64,000 nt of DNA from Sycobia sp. Sy_11 (lineage: Eukaryota; Arthropoda; Insecta; Hymenoptera; Epichrysomallidae): contig JACCIC010000001.1 of the NCBI GenBank assembly GCA_018907035.1, positions 1,277,001 to 1,341,000 of the forward strand, given 5' to 3'. The notes under the pieces were generated by a model. The model saw only the letters and a program-made list of their open reading frames with translations. It had not been told where the DNA came from and made no database searches. How positions within the stretch are numbered: position 1 is the stretch's first letter; the number at the start of each line of letters is the position of its first letter. Below are positions 25,500 to 38,301 of this stretch, in pieces. Both the position numbers and the translations under genes were made by a program.

Positions 25500-25745
25500 T
25501 AATGATAGTCAGACTGTCCTTATTTATATTCACCTCTGAAGAATCTGAAATAGAACTCATTGAATAGAACTACTAAAAATAAATTAGATTAAAAATTAAA
25601 AATAATAAAATAAAATAAATATAATAAAAAGAATAAACTATATTCTATGTTAGTGAAGGACTATCTGACTGTCCCCACCATCTTATTTTCTTCTTTGGTG
25701 TCCGACGTTTCGAACCAATACGGTTCGAACGCAATTGTATGTGTA
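25500..25745 (-). mobile_element. Dispersed repeat family, member at 25.5 kb
   Basis: On the minus strand it has GGTTCGAAACGTCGGAC, then GGGGACAGTCAGATAGTCC, an AT-rich centre, TTTCAGATTCTTCAGAGGTG and AAGGACAGTCTGACTATCATT split over the end. A perfect 8-bp inverted repeat TTCGAACC-AATAC-GGTTCGAA lies at 25709-25729. The A/T-rich centre is longer than in the other copies. A GGGGTGTCTGA box just outside (minus strand, near 25770) may be part of the element. Confidence 0.6.
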
Positions 25746-26384
25746 TACGTTTAAATAAATCAGACACCCCGTATATAAATTACACATTGGAATATAATTT
25801 TATAATATCCCTAATCAACTAAATTAATTACGATCGTTTTTACCTTAATCAGAAATATTTAAACATATTTTCGCATATCTTGCATATATTGGGATTTTTT
25901 TTTTCAATTTTCGAATACAAAAATCATGGCAAAATTATGCTATTATAACTGGCTCAACGAAACTCACTGAAACCGGATGAAAGCTCATCAGTTCAAACAA
26001 AACTGTTGCGTGGGATACCCCTCTATTATTAGACTATATATATATATGTATGTATGTATATGTATATGTATATACAAATACAATTTACGCATGGTACGAG
26101 CAGCGCGTGCGCGAGCGGGTCTCAGCATATGAAACAACACTTCCAGGAAGAATTTCTCATAAAAACCAGCGCCCTACGCGAGCGCTTTTTGCGAGCATAT
26201 TACGGTGGATTATACATACAACGCGGGGTACGAGGAAAAAAACCTCGCCCTCCCTCCTCCCAGGAGCGAGCACCGCGGCTCTAATAAAACAACGAATTAG
26301 CCTCGATATGGCGGGTTTATATTATGCGCGTGTGATTCATATAAATACGTACGCGAGGCCTTATGTAAATCCATTATACATACA

Positions 26385-26388
<4 letters not shown>

Positions 26389-26438
<50 letters not shown>
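26389..26438 (+). repeat. (TA)n microsatellite
   Basis: About 50 bp, 120 bp left of the strong hairpin at 26559. Confidence 0.97.
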
Positions 26439-26441
<3 letters not shown>

Positions 26442-26558
26442 AATCAGCCGGGCTCCTCTGGTTTGATATTTGCGCCCGGCATAATAAGCAAACCAAACGT
26501 CCGGCATATAATCGACACATACGTAATATCGCTCGAGAGAGCTCCGAGACGAGGACGA

Positions 26559-26599
26559 CGGGGGCGGCCCCGCGAAAAATCCCCGTGGGGCCGCCCCCG
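26559..26599. repeat. Very strong GC hairpin, 16-bp stem and 9-nt loop
   Basis: Left arm CGGGGGCGGCCCC at 26559-26571 pairs perfectly with GGGGCCGCCCCCG at 26587-26599. The stem extends inward by G.T, C-G and G-C around the loop AAAAATCCC (26575-26583). It lies in a short CpG-rich island. No gene is adjacent. Confidence 0.9.
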
Positions 26600-27104
26600 C
26601 GCACGAAGAAATAACAATACGTGTCTCGCACGCACGCCATTCGCATAATATGATGTATTTTATACTCTCTGCCTCTCTCTCTCTCTCTAAGTTTGGTAAA
26701 GAGCTCGTTGCAAATGCGCAAAGAATCTTGGCCGCGAATGGGGCCCGGTAATCGCCTCTGTGTCTATATTATGAGGATTTAAAGACAGCGGCATGGCGGT
26801 GAGGGAGGGGGGGGGGTTAAAGTTTATTAAATTAGCGCTACGCCTGGATTTATTATTTGGGTGGGCAATATTGTGCGAACGTGACAAAGAATACGTGCGC
26901 GTGTCCTGTTGGTCTAATTCTGTGCAGATTTTTAAATCCCCCCTCTTCATTCACAATGGGTAACATTTCAACACTAGCGCACTCTGTATGAAATGAAGAT
27001 AAAAGACTAGAACCACCAAATATATTAATTTATAAGTTAAATAAATTAGTTTGTAATTAATTTTAAAAAGTTGTATAGGATTCTCTAGAACAGCCGTTTT
27101 ACTT

Positions 27105-27262
27105 ATTATGACAGTCGAACTATCGAGTAGACTGCTTCTTTATAATCACTTACAATAGTATATGGATTAATTTTTATTTTTTATTTTTATTTTTTACTAG
27201 TAGTTTTTTATTTAAAATTCTAAGAGGGTGATATAAGCATGGGCAGTCCAACTGTCATTGTA
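27105..27262 (+). mobile_element. Dispersed repeat family, member at 27.1 kb
   Basis: Starts with TTATGACAGTCGAACTATC, continues through an A/T-rich centre resembling that of the 25.5 kb copy (both contain TAGTAGTT), and ends with GGTGATATAAGCATGGGCAG followed by TCCAACTGTCATT. The 25.5 kb copy ends in the same arrangement (AGGTGAATATAAATAAGGAC, then AGTCTGACTATCATT). It is more diverged than the 38.0/60.0 kb pair. Confidence 0.5.
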
Positions 27263-29584
27263 TAATTATAAATATATTATTCTATAAATATTATAACACC
27301 CATGAAAATATTTGATGTTTTCGTGTTTGGAAGATTAAATAAATGAAATTGTCCTTTAAAAAAAAAGAATAATAGAGATCAATATTAATTATTTCATATT
27401 GCTTTATGAATGAATATCATAATATGAATTCATAATAGTTTCCATATTCAATTCAGAGAAAATAAGTCTAAGATCATTAGACTTCTTATTCACATTTAAA
27501 ACAGCGATTATCATTATTCTTAATATTGACGTAAACGAGCTTTAAATTTGGTCTAATTTAAAATATTGTCATTACACTTATCGAATTATTCCTTCTTTCA
27601 AATTTTCGAATTGTCTAAGCTTTAAGCTTTTGTTAAGGAAGACAATTTTTATTTAAGTTCATCCGACGAATTCTTCCAGATGTATAGCAATAAAACGAAA
27701 TTAAAATATTGTTCAGGCATTAACTTGCTAAATAAATATTAGTTACTGAATAAATATTTTATTTCTTTAGATGTATTATTTATTAATTTAAATATTAAAA
27801 TAAAAAAAATTTTATAATTTATTCCAAAATAAATTTAATTTTATGACGCATATAGTTTTCCTTATATTCTTCATTATTCAAAGGAAGATTAAGATACAAG
27901 AATAGTTTAAAGAAATCAACAATATTATAGGATAATATCAAAATAATATAATTATTTGTTATTTTTGTAATCATTTTGACGATCAATTCTTATTCAAATA
28001 TCATTATGAGGTGTGCTGGAAAAATAATAATTAATTTATTTAAACTAAATTTGGAAGAGAAAAAACTCATAAATTAGTTGAAATCAAAGAGTTCTTAATA
28101 TCAATCTACTATTAATTTTATAGTATTTTTTCTAAAGTATAAGTAATAAAATTATGGAAAATAAATTAAGGCCCGGCCAAAGTCGCATTTTCTACTTATC
28201 GAGTTAAAAATTCTCTATTTCAAATAATGTTATACAAGCACATACTGAATTGTTCAGAATGATAGTTAACTATACCTTTGCTTACAATTATTTTATATTT
28301 CTCAAAAGTATTCAAGAAATTGGTCCAGCAGTGTAAAAATGACAATGTTCTGAAATTTTATTAATAATTTTCGATTCAAACATTTTTCAAACTATTTCTT
28401 TTCAAAAAATCTCATTTCCACACCATTACAGGAATTAATTTAAGAACTTGGAGCTATGTGAAATTAACGTAAATAAAGTGGACGATGAACTTAAATTTGC
28501 AATAATTTCATGTGTATTATGTTATTAATTTAAAAAGTACTTAATCTCCAATTGGTAAATATTAACTTAGACCTAAAATATTTGATGTTAAATTAATGAA
28601 AGAAAAGTCAATCGCAAGGTCATATCTCATAAGAATGAATAAATAAAAACTGATAAAGTATCTCTATATATTTTGAATAAATTAATATTTAAAATCTACA
28701 TAACCATTGTTTTTAAAATATGACTTGCTACGTATGCAATTGGAAATATTTTATTGAAACTGTGAAGTAGTTTGGATTAAGAGCTTGTACTTGTGTACAT
28801 AAAGTAGCTTAAGTGTGTAAAAATAAAGTGTTTTTTGTATAATACATTCCATAATTAGAAATCAAAAATGTGTTTCAGCTATATTACTTTGTAACCGGAA
28901 CAAAACTGATAAACTAAATAAAGAATTGTTTTCACCATAGACGATTCTTTGACAATTAAGTCAATTGAACTTGACATATGGTAAAGTGAATCTGGCACGA
29001 CGGTAATGAAACCATCACTCGATGTTAAATAAGTGTTTCAACATATGTACGCGATATATAGATAAACAAAAGATTATAGTGATTGAACGAATATGCAAAT
29101 GAATAAATATACATTATTTACGGAAGTTAATAATTCTACATGGGTCAAAATTTACAGTATTAGATGAAATCTTTATATGCCACTGTTCATTGCTGAAAAA
29201 TCAACTGAAATTATTAATTCTAGAGTGAGCGCATATTATTTTTAATCGTGCTCTTGTGCGAAGAGGACAAAACGAATTGGACATTTTTTTTATCTTTCTA
29301 CATTCATTTACTATAGACTGAACCAGCTGATCACAACGAGGCTTTAGATAAAGAGAAAACGATACGACGATATGTACAAAAGGTTTCAAGGTGTTCCAGA
29401 AGATAGTTTCAAAGATAAAATGGTAAGATTAAAATTAAAATCTGATAAACTTATTCACAAAATGAGGATTCTGTCAATGTTATATTCAATTGAGCAAATT
29501 TCTATATTTTTGGGAAAGTCGTTGTAACTCCAGGTACATTCTGCATTAACTTTGCTATGTTATACTCTCAACAGCAAAAATGGA

Positions 29585-29621
29585 TATGCAAACTGCATAA
29601 ATTTAATATGCAGTTTGCATA
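29585..29621. repeat. Perfect 15-bp inverted repeat with a 7-nt spacer
   Basis: Left arm TATGCAAACTGCATA at 29585-29599, spacer AATTTAA, and its exact reverse complement at 29607-29621. Each arm is itself an interrupted palindrome (TATGCA-AAC-TGCATA). A third ATATGCAAAA follows at 29625. The ATGCAAA cores resemble POU-type sites. It could form a cruciform or an RNA hairpin. Confidence 0.9.
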
Positions 29622-30704
29622 AAGATATGCAAAAATTTAATCTTTCATAGACGATATCAATCAAAAGCTTAAAAATAATAAGATTAACACTTCGTTTCTT
29701 TATTGAAATCTTCAATTTTGATATAAAATAGTTAAATAAACATTTTGAAAAAAAGCATAAAACATTACATTTATAGGCATATTGATCATGCAGTAAGCAG
29801 TATTTTCAAAATGCTTTTCGATTAACTAAATTCAATTCAATAAATTATGTAGATTCGATCGGTAATTTCGACTGATTTTTGCTCGAATCTATATTATTTT
29901 GTTTTATGAAACATTTAAGACTGGTTTAATGTAATTTATCAGTAATTTGAGTTGTGCTCCAACCATCTCATATAATATTTAAATTTGTAAAATTGCAATA
30001 ATTGATTATGACTGAAAGTAAGATCTTAGTTGAAATAAAAGGAATATTTAAGAGAGAAAATTTTCCAAATATTCTGTTCCCAATCGTTATTTTGATGCAT
30101 TCTTAGAAAACAAGTTCTCGTGAGGATTTTTTATTTTCTGGATATTTTAATTGCTTTGGTGAAGATTTTGGAGAAATACAAAAATTTCTTAATTTCTGAA
30201 CAAAATGCGAAAGAAGATGCTCAAGCATATAAAAATCGATAGCCTTGTAATCTAAATATTTATATTCTTGAAAATTTAGTAAATGTAAGCGACGGCCATT
30301 TTTGGATTTAATTCTTCAAGTGCTCGAATATGAAAATCTTTCCTTGAAGAATCCTTGAATGTTTATGTTCTTGAATATGTATGTTTCCCCAACGTTATAG
30401 CACTGAGAGATGCAGCACTAGCGCTTGATATGTCGAGCAATGTAGTTTTTCGTTGCGCTCGAAGATGTATAAGCTATATGTCATGCTATGTGTATTATAT
30501 ATCTTAAACATATATAGGTATGCTTGTAATGTAATTAACAAATTAACTAAACGCACAGAGCCTATAGATCATCCTCGCGACCTCTCTCCTCCTCGAACAA
30601 AAACACTCGCGCAGTGTTGAGCGGACGCTAATGCGCGATGTCTTCTTCGTACATCTACCCGGCGCGCAGTGACAAACCCTCGCGAAGCGGAGATATCACA
30701 TACC
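29622..30704. other. Non-coding, AT-rich, becoming GC-rich near 30.55 kb
   Basis: Nothing recognised. Confidence 0.7.
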
Positions 30705-30728
30705 CACACACACACACACACACACACA
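30705..30728 (+). repeat. (CA)n microsatellite
   Basis: Short CA array at the left of a CpG-rich island. Confidence 0.95.
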
Positions 30729-30836
30729 TAGCGACCAATCTACGATGTGCACCGGTGCCACATACACCCATGCGTCGCTCGGCCACGCACATTCGCTCAC
30801 GGCCAAATAAACAGAACGGCCGCGGATATGGGCGCG

Positions 30837-30883
30837 GCACCCGCGGACGAGGGCCTCGCGCCGCGGCCCTCCACCGCGGGTGC
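30837..30883. repeat. Compound GC hairpin: 10 bp, 2x2 internal loop, 7 bp, 9-nt loop
   Basis: The outer arms GCACCCGCGG (30837-30846) and CCGCGGGTGC (30874-30883) pair perfectly. After an AC/CA internal loop, GAGGGCC (30849-30855) pairs with GGCCCTC (30865-30871), closing on TCGCGCCGC. It sits in the 30.6-31.9 kb CpG island. Confidence 0.9.
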
Positions 30884-31030
30884 AGGAGAGCATGCCGCGC
30901 AATAACAAGCGCCCGAGGCCGACACATGTAAACTTCCCCCCGCGGGGAGTCCGATATATATTAGGCCGCGTATATATACCTGACACTCGAATGTGCAGGA
31001 CTGTCCTACTGCTGCTGCTGTTGCAAACTC

Positions 31031-31033
<3 letters not shown>

Positions 31034-31064
<31 letters not shown>
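31034..31064 (+). repeat. (CT)n microsatellite
   Basis: About 31 bp CT array. Confidence 0.96.
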
Positions 31065-31066
<2 letters not shown>

Positions 31067-31170
31067 GCTCGATCGCGAGATATATATTCGAGGAAGAGGG
31101 ACTTCGAACACGCGCGCTCCCGTATATGAATGGGGGAGTGGGATGAAACTATACTATATGGCCATGGCTG

Positions 31171-31201
31171 GCTCCTCCTCCTCCTCCTCCACCTCCTCCT
31201 C
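31171..31201 (+). repeat. (CTC)n trinucleotide array
   Basis: CTC units with one ACC interruption. Confidence 0.93.
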
Positions 31202-31366
31202 GGCCCTAGTCGTGAAATGTGGCCGCGCGCACGGCTCGTCGTCCTCTATACCCGCTCGAATTGGCGCGAGTGAACTAAAGGGGTGCAGCGCGAGCGCGGG
31301 ATAGCAACGAAGTGTGCTTCATTTGTGGGGCAGCGGACTGTGAAATTTCGGATCGTACTTTTATCC

Positions 31367-31370
<4 letters not shown>

Positions 31371-31417
<47 letters not shown>
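31371..31417 (+). repeat. (TA)n microsatellite
   Basis: About 47 bp. Confidence 0.97.
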
Positions 31418-31419
<2 letters not shown>

Positions 31420-34400
31420 TGGGAGCTGTGCCCCCATGGTGCTCCTGGATCCCCTACCCCCTATATAACATCGCGCTCCGGCGTCTTTTTCTTTTCGGCG
31501 GTCCGGAGCTAACGGGGCGTATCGAGGAAAATCGAGCGGTCGAAATCTGTCAGAGGCAGGAATTTTAAGTGAAAAATTACGCCGACGAGGGGGTGGGTGA
31601 GACATCCCCTTTTTTTCTCGCAAGCGTATATACGCGTGCCCCGCGTGCCCCCTTCCAACTCCCTTCCGCGCACGCGTCGATCACGTGAAGTATATATATG
31701 TGCTTTAAACGCTTGCGCGTGACTACCCCTGAAGATGGCTCTTTCTCTCTCCCCCGACAGTTTAACATAATTTGGGGGAGGGAGAAACGAATTGTCGGTT
31801 CTCGGCGCGTGCCCGTCTATAAGGCGATGCTAATTTTTGTTTAAACTTGCCGAGTCGCTGCGCTCGAGTGAATTTAAAATGGCAATTGCGCCGATGCTCG
31901 ATAGTATGTTCTATGGTATATACGGCAATTCTGAAAATAAAACTAACTTTCGGTGTTATCTCGGTATTTTTTTACATACATTAACTTTCAAATTCAAATG
32001 ATTAATGTTCACGTGTACAAATGTGTAGAGAAGCGTAGTCGATTTTAAATGATCTTCATAATGATCAATTTGAGAGGCGAGTGCAGTATTCTGAGGACAT
32101 TAGGATACCGTTAACAATGTAGAATATTATTAAATGTGGAATCACTATTTTGCTAAATCCAACAGAACTGAGAACGGCTATAATAGTTGAAATACTGAAT
32201 TCTAGTCACTTAAATGCTATAAAAATTGAGTTACATTATCAAGTTACTGGATCTCGAAACATGTATTATAATTTTGATCATGCTTATGCTATAGATAAGT
32301 CTTATTACAACTTTACTGAACAAGATTTCTCCCTGTAGTGTTAAACTTAGTCAGATCATTAAAACTCATAGGGGAAAAAATTTATTATTTACAAATTCGA
32401 ACAAATAAAAAACGAAATGTTTACGTAATCGTAACCAGATTAATTTAGGAACAAATTTAATCTGTAATAGTGAGAAATATATTATTTTTTTAAGAGACTA
32501 ATAAAATGTACTGATACAGGACGAAAATTAATATTGGTTTATTCACATGTTCGAAAATTCTTCATAATAAAAATAAATAAACTACCGACTTTGAATGTAA
32601 TTTCATCAAATATTAACATACAAATTGTTAAGCGTCCAACAGAATTCTCCGTACAAATATTCGGGATGGAGTCACATATAGGTCATGGTTACAGTACAAA
32701 TTAACAAGGTAACTCTAATTGCCTAAAAATGAACCCAGCAAAGTTTTAAAAATTAACTTAAATAGTAGATTTTGATACTCCTCTACGTTTGGATACTAAT
32801 TAAAATAAAAATTCTAACGAACCAATGTCCGCATCAATTGTGTACTTTTTTATTGACTATATACTTTATGTTATATGTCAAATTGGTACAGGTTAGTGTA
32901 AAGACGCTACTACCTAAAGTAAAGCCATTGCACGCAAGTAACGACTGTAAGTTTATATACTAATTTGTATAAGTTATAAAGTAGTGTTCATTGTAGGTGG
33001 TAAATCGTCCGAGGTCTGAAAACTTTACAATGCTTATGTTTAGATATAATCCAAAGTTAGCTCACTCCATTTGGATAAAATCCACCACCCATTCTTGATC
33101 TTCGAATATTATATAAGGATAAGTTAGTCTTTTTATTGATCTTTGTTTATTAAAAATTCTATCTGATAAAATAAATGTTTTATATAAATTTTTTATAATC
33201 CTTAAAATAGCTAACTCGAACAATCAATTTATTATATTAAAAAATGTAAATACCTAATAATTTACTACAGATATAACCGTTTGAATTTGTAAAAATGATG
33301 AAAAAAATGAGAATAAATATAATCTTGCACGACTGATGATTTTCTATTTATGATTCGTAGTTATCTGCACATATAATAGCCTGAAATTTCTCTGGTGATA
33401 TTTATATACTAAAAAATCTAGCATTTAATATTTGCATAACCTCACTAATTTTATTTCAAGTTCGTTAAAGGTATCAAAAATGATACATCAATATTTCACA
33501 AGATCTTATCAATGCAATATTGTCAATGCTTTAGGTTTATGCTAAGTTTGATTTCTTGTTCATGATAATGTTACCAAATTCTTATCTTTCTTAAATTATA
33601 TTGAATAAGTGTACGTAACATGTATAACAATCTTCTAAAATGTTGTTGGCTGATTGGCCAAACCAATTTGTTGATTCTGAATTGGCCAAAAATGTGTAAA
33701 GTATTCAGAATCATTGTGATATAATCACATTCGTAATTTCGAAGAATCCATTATTATTATGGAATAATAATGCAACGTCCTTGACTAATAAAGTAAATCC
33801 AGAAAAAACAATTCCAGAACAATACGGACCTCCGTCGTTCGCCGTTCAAATATCACGCGACATCAATCCTATGAACTGCCCTGTATTTCCAGCTTAACCG
33901 CGAGCTGCTCGCGTAATCGAACAGAGACGATGAACACACGTATATATAAAGAGAAAAAAGACCACCGTCACCGGACCATTCCCGGGGACAATTAAGCGCT
34001 GCCGTTTTTAAAGCCTTGAAGGCAATAGGAGAGGACGGATCGGATCGAGTGCCGAGGCGAACGAAAAAAAACCCCCCGTCAACTTCCAATTGTGCCGGCC
34101 GAGATTATAAATAAAAAAAAAAGACTGGATGGAGGAGGGAGGTAAAACAAAACAATGGACAGCGGTCGCGTGCAGAAGGGTCAATCGAGTATTCCATCAC
34201 ACAGCGTTGAAATGTCGCGGACAGGAATCTGGCGCGGAAAATCGGTCGGATGGGTCGAGGAGAGATAAACGGGCCGTATAAGAATCGGCCCGGGTATTGG
34301 ATTCCCTATACGCCCCACGCGTCGATGCATCCAACGTCGTGAATATCGATTGCTATAGCGCAATCGATCTGCATATAATTGAGCTATAACGAAACTATAG

Positions 34401-36340
34401 AGTATGTTGTGGCATTGGCAGTTTTGAGTTTCGATCGTTTCTCGGCGATTTGGAGTATTGCATATTATATGTAATGGTCCGAAGGTACAGATGCAACACG
34501 TTAAGAAATCCGAAGTTATTATTTAATACTTTGGCAAATGGAGAAAATGCGCTAAGATCTCGACGATGTGCATTATTTTTACGAGATTGTATCCCAAGAA
34601 AAAAACGTTCGTTTAAGAGGAGAATTTTTTTATTTGATAGCTGCTCGGTGATATACGAAAGAAAATTTACCCAAATACATCGATGTATGTAGTGGCTCGC
34701 GATGAAGAAAATATCGTAACTGTAATCATCGCCGAGTTTACGTCTTACTTTCACCTTTGTTGAAATCTATTTATGGGGAAAACCGTGCGGGCAAAGTCTT
34801 ACAAAAGACGATAAATGCTAGAATAAGTCGAGATATTTTAAGATTGAATAAGATATTAAAAGAGTAAGTAAAATACTGCGCAATTTTGTCCATATTCTGA
34901 TAGAAATAGAGATTTAATTAATAATACTGATGTAAGATTCAATAGAGGATAAAATTACTGCATTTTTCTTTTTGTTTAATTATTTTCAATTATTCAGGCC
35001 CAGAAAAAAATAATCTGAACACTGATGGCCGCGCATGTTTTCCAACGTGTTTTGAGCTACTAACTTAAAATCTGACATAAAAATACAAGGTAGGCAATTT
35101 CGAGAAAATTTGAAATAAATGTGTTTGAATTTATAAAAAAAATTTTCCAAGATTTCTAGAGCCGTAACATGAACAATAGAACTTTTAGAGAAAAAAACTA
35201 ATAAGGATAATTTGTAGCATTCTTCATCAGCTATCTCATGGCCACTTTCGGATTTGACTTTGTCATGATCAGAAAGATAATTTGAAGGTTAAGTAAAACT
35301 ACCGTTTCTTCATCTGAAATTTAAAAAAAAATTGTTCTGTTCTCAGAAAAGTTGTTCTTACATTTGACCCTTATTCGACCTATTTCAGAAAAAATCAGAT
35401 CTCATCAAAAAAAATTCAATATATACTTTTTTAGATAAACATAAAATTTTCTGATCTTTCTATTTCCAAAAAAAAATTACTAATACTATTTAACCATTGG
35501 GAGTTGATTACCGAAATTCCGCCGAAGGTCAAATACTAAAACACTACTTGAATCCTTTAAAATTTATGAAGATATTACCTTGCGATGAAGATACCTTCTA
35601 ATAATTATATATTGTATTGATTAACATAATCAACAGTAATACACAAGAACAACATTTATAAAATATAGGAAAAACGGTGTTACTTTATTGAATTGTAAAA
35701 AACGTACATCTTTATGATTTTAACTCATTTAAAAGAAATTATTTTCCAAATTGTGCACATAGAAATAATAAACTGAATATGAAAATAGGTGTATAAAAGA
35801 ATAAATATTTTATGTTAATTAAAAATCGTAGAAAACTAAACGTTTACTCTGATAATAAGCATCGCGCATGATAAAGTAAATATAAAATTGATATCGTATT
35901 TTCGAGGGTCCAAAACTGCTTTATGATTTCGTAAAATACCTGCATTATTGATGAAATGCATTTCATTTCTCGATCACTCTGAAAGGACTCGTTCGCACCC
36001 CACCGACGAAAAATCTTACATGGACAATACTGTAATATGTATATATATATGCATATAATTTTAAGAGGAGTAGTCATTTCAGGACAAAACGAGCAGAGAA
36101 AACATCGGGAAATCTCGACGAGGACGCGCGATTCAATCCCGCTATGCAAAAAAAATAATAATAATAAGAAAAAAAGAAAATAGAAGAAAGAATAGGACGT
36201 ACAGCAGTAGCTTCGCGCATTAGATCGCGGGGCGCAGAGGGCGATTACCATCGACTAATGCTGTATGCGCTGCGGGGCGAAAGCCGGTACATATACGCGC
36301 TAGTGCTCACGGAAACGGTCGGCGATGAAGCCGTTGCCCC
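31418..36340. other. Non-coding: island to 31.9 kb, AT-rich DNA, small island at 33.8-34.7 kb, AT-rich DNA
   Basis: No gene recognised. The island at 33.8-34.7 kb carries the ATCGATTGC inverted repeat. Open frames here are short and have no family resemblance. Confidence 0.7.
34345..34368. repeat. 9-bp perfect inverted repeat with 6-nt spacer
   Basis: ATCGATTGC at 34345-34353 and GCAATCGAT at 34360-34368, spacer TATAGC. It lies in a GC-rich island without a gene. Confidence 0.8.
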
Positions 36341-36364
36341 GTCTCTCTCTCTCTCTCTCTCTCT
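36341..36364 (+). repeat. (TC)n microsatellite
   Basis: Short CT array, the first of a pair with 36452. Confidence 0.95.
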
Positions 36365-36449
36365 CGCTCTTTCAGCCTATACAGTCTACCTATACATACG
36401 TATGTATGCGCTTGGATGGAAATTCATCGAGAGACCGCGGTGCCCGCAC

Positions 36450-36451
<2 letters not shown>

Positions 36452-36498
<47 letters not shown>
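36452..36498 (+). repeat. (TC)n microsatellite
   Basis: About 47 bp CT array. Confidence 0.97.
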
Positions 36499-36500
<2 letters not shown>

Positions 36501-36550
36501 GTCTCTCACCCCTGTGCAAACGGGCCCCGGTAAAGCAAACACATCCCCCG

Positions 36551-36568
36551 TATATATATATATATATA
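36551..36568 (+). repeat. (TA)n microsatellite, short
   Basis: 18-bp TA array in the same island. Confidence 0.95.
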
Positions 36569-36665
36569 GATGTGTGCACCCGAGAGGAGGGCTTACATTA
36601 TCTATTTCAGTGTGTACTTAAGGGATGCTAGGCCGCGCAGCGCGCAGCTCACTATATGTCTCTAT

Positions 36666-36669
<4 letters not shown>

Positions 36670-36708
<39 letters not shown>
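36670..36708 (+). repeat. (TA)n microsatellite
   Basis: About 39 bp. Confidence 0.97.
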
Positions 36709-36711
<3 letters not shown>

Positions 36712-38301
36712 CGCTATATAGTTACCTACACTGGCATGGCAGACTCGCCGTCGCGCGATGGGCGGTATATTTATAGCGAGCGCGCATACACGTACTCGGG
36801 AGGAGGGGTTGAATTGGGGTACGGGCTTTAGCAGCCGCTTTCGTGTTGATTTACTCCCCTTTCCACGCTTTTTCTCTGTTCCGCGCCCGCCGACCTCCCA
36901 CCTCCTTCAACGAAGAGGTATTAAAAACTCTTTTTAAGCTCGGCGTGCGGCGCTTACGTCACTTTTAGCCGAGTTTCGCTCGCGCGGTGAAACGGCGACG
37001 CGATATATGCATGGGGGGATGGAGGGAGGGCTTGGGGGCTATTTACCTGTTCTTTGTTTGATTAGAAATCGATTTTGGCAGTGGGGAGGTGTGTTATATA
37101 TATATAATTTCAAGGTCGGGGAAGAAATTTAAGATCTATATACGTACACTATGAACTAATTTGCGCGTATAATTGAGAGATAATTTATATGCGATTAGTT
37201 TTATCTTGCTGATAATGAAGCGTCGTATGAGTTCAGTTTCAAGGAAGCTTCTAATTATCCGAACAAATATTTTTATCGGTCTTTCACAAAACATAAAGAG
37301 CTGAAGTATGTTAAATTACTCCTCGGACCGTCATAATACATCGGATCACCTAGAACAATAATAGGAACAAAAGTATAAATATTTCAAGTACACATTTCTA
37401 AATAAATCAGAATATAGTCTAGTAAAAATACTGATTTAAACACTACCGTTATTATCTAAAGCTCATTTGATAAAAACTTGTACTCCAAGTACGAGACGCC
37501 ATCGATGGGAGGGAGTCAAGCACTTTTTCTTTCGACCGATTTTCTGATTTCCGATAACATTTCAAGACTATTTCTTTTAAAAAACTAGAATGAAGTATAA
37601 AAATTTTCTTTTGCATCAGCATAAATAACGGTGTTAGCAACAATATCCTAGAAGATATTGTAAGTTCAATAATTTTGATAAGACTTTTTCGCACAACACG
37701 CATAACTTATGTAGATTATAAACATTTATATAGATTCTGATCTGGATATATATCGATCACGCCCCAAGATTTTCATATAGTAGTAATTAGATTATGAAAT
37801 ATAAATCTCAGTTACTTATTATATTCTGTAGCATTTGTCAATAATATTGTAGAAAAACTTAGTGAACATATATACTCCATTGGCAATTTCATCTTTGAAA
37901 CGAATTTGAAATATTTCATCTATATACTAAAACAAATTTTCTTCCATCTTCCATCACAGTCCTGTAATAACAACAGACTGTCCTTGGTAATAATCATTCA
38001 TGCAGAATCTGAAATATAACATTGTTATGACTATCAATACCCTGGTAGAAAAATATGCTTAGCAATGGACAATCAGACTGCCCCCTATACCGACTTCTCT
38101 ACCCATATCCGATTAAATTGTGTCAAACATTTCGAGCCGCCGAATATTTGATTCCTTGTATCTGAAGGATAGAGTTAATTTTTAATTAAGCATTGCAATT
38201 TTTAAATCCATTTTTCTACATTTTGAATAAGTATCCTTCCGTACTGGTAAAAGAAATTATTTACAATAAACCCTTTTATTCCCCTCTAAATAAAGCCTAA
38301 A
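36709..38301. other. Non-coding: GC-rich to 37.1 kb, then AT-rich
   Basis: Contains the dispersed-repeat member at 37970-38160; otherwise nothing recognised. Confidence 0.7.
37970..38160 (-). mobile_element. Dispersed repeat family, member at 38.0 kb
   Basis: Reads on the minus strand in parallel with 60019-60202 (see motifs there), and also carries the AGACTGTCC / CAGACTGCCCC boxes shared with the copies at 25.5, 27.1 and 5.5 kb. In this orientation it runs from AAGGAATC near 38159 down to the AAGGACAGTCTGTTG box near 37971. Divergence is substantial, so it looks old. Confidence 0.65.

Larger units (their letters stand above)
25146..29584. other. AT-rich DNA with a GC island at 26.0-27.0 kb
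   Basis: Apart from the two dispersed-repeat copies, the TA array and the 26559 hairpin, nothing is recognised. 27.3-29.6 kb is one of the most AT-rich stretches. Confidence 0.7.
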
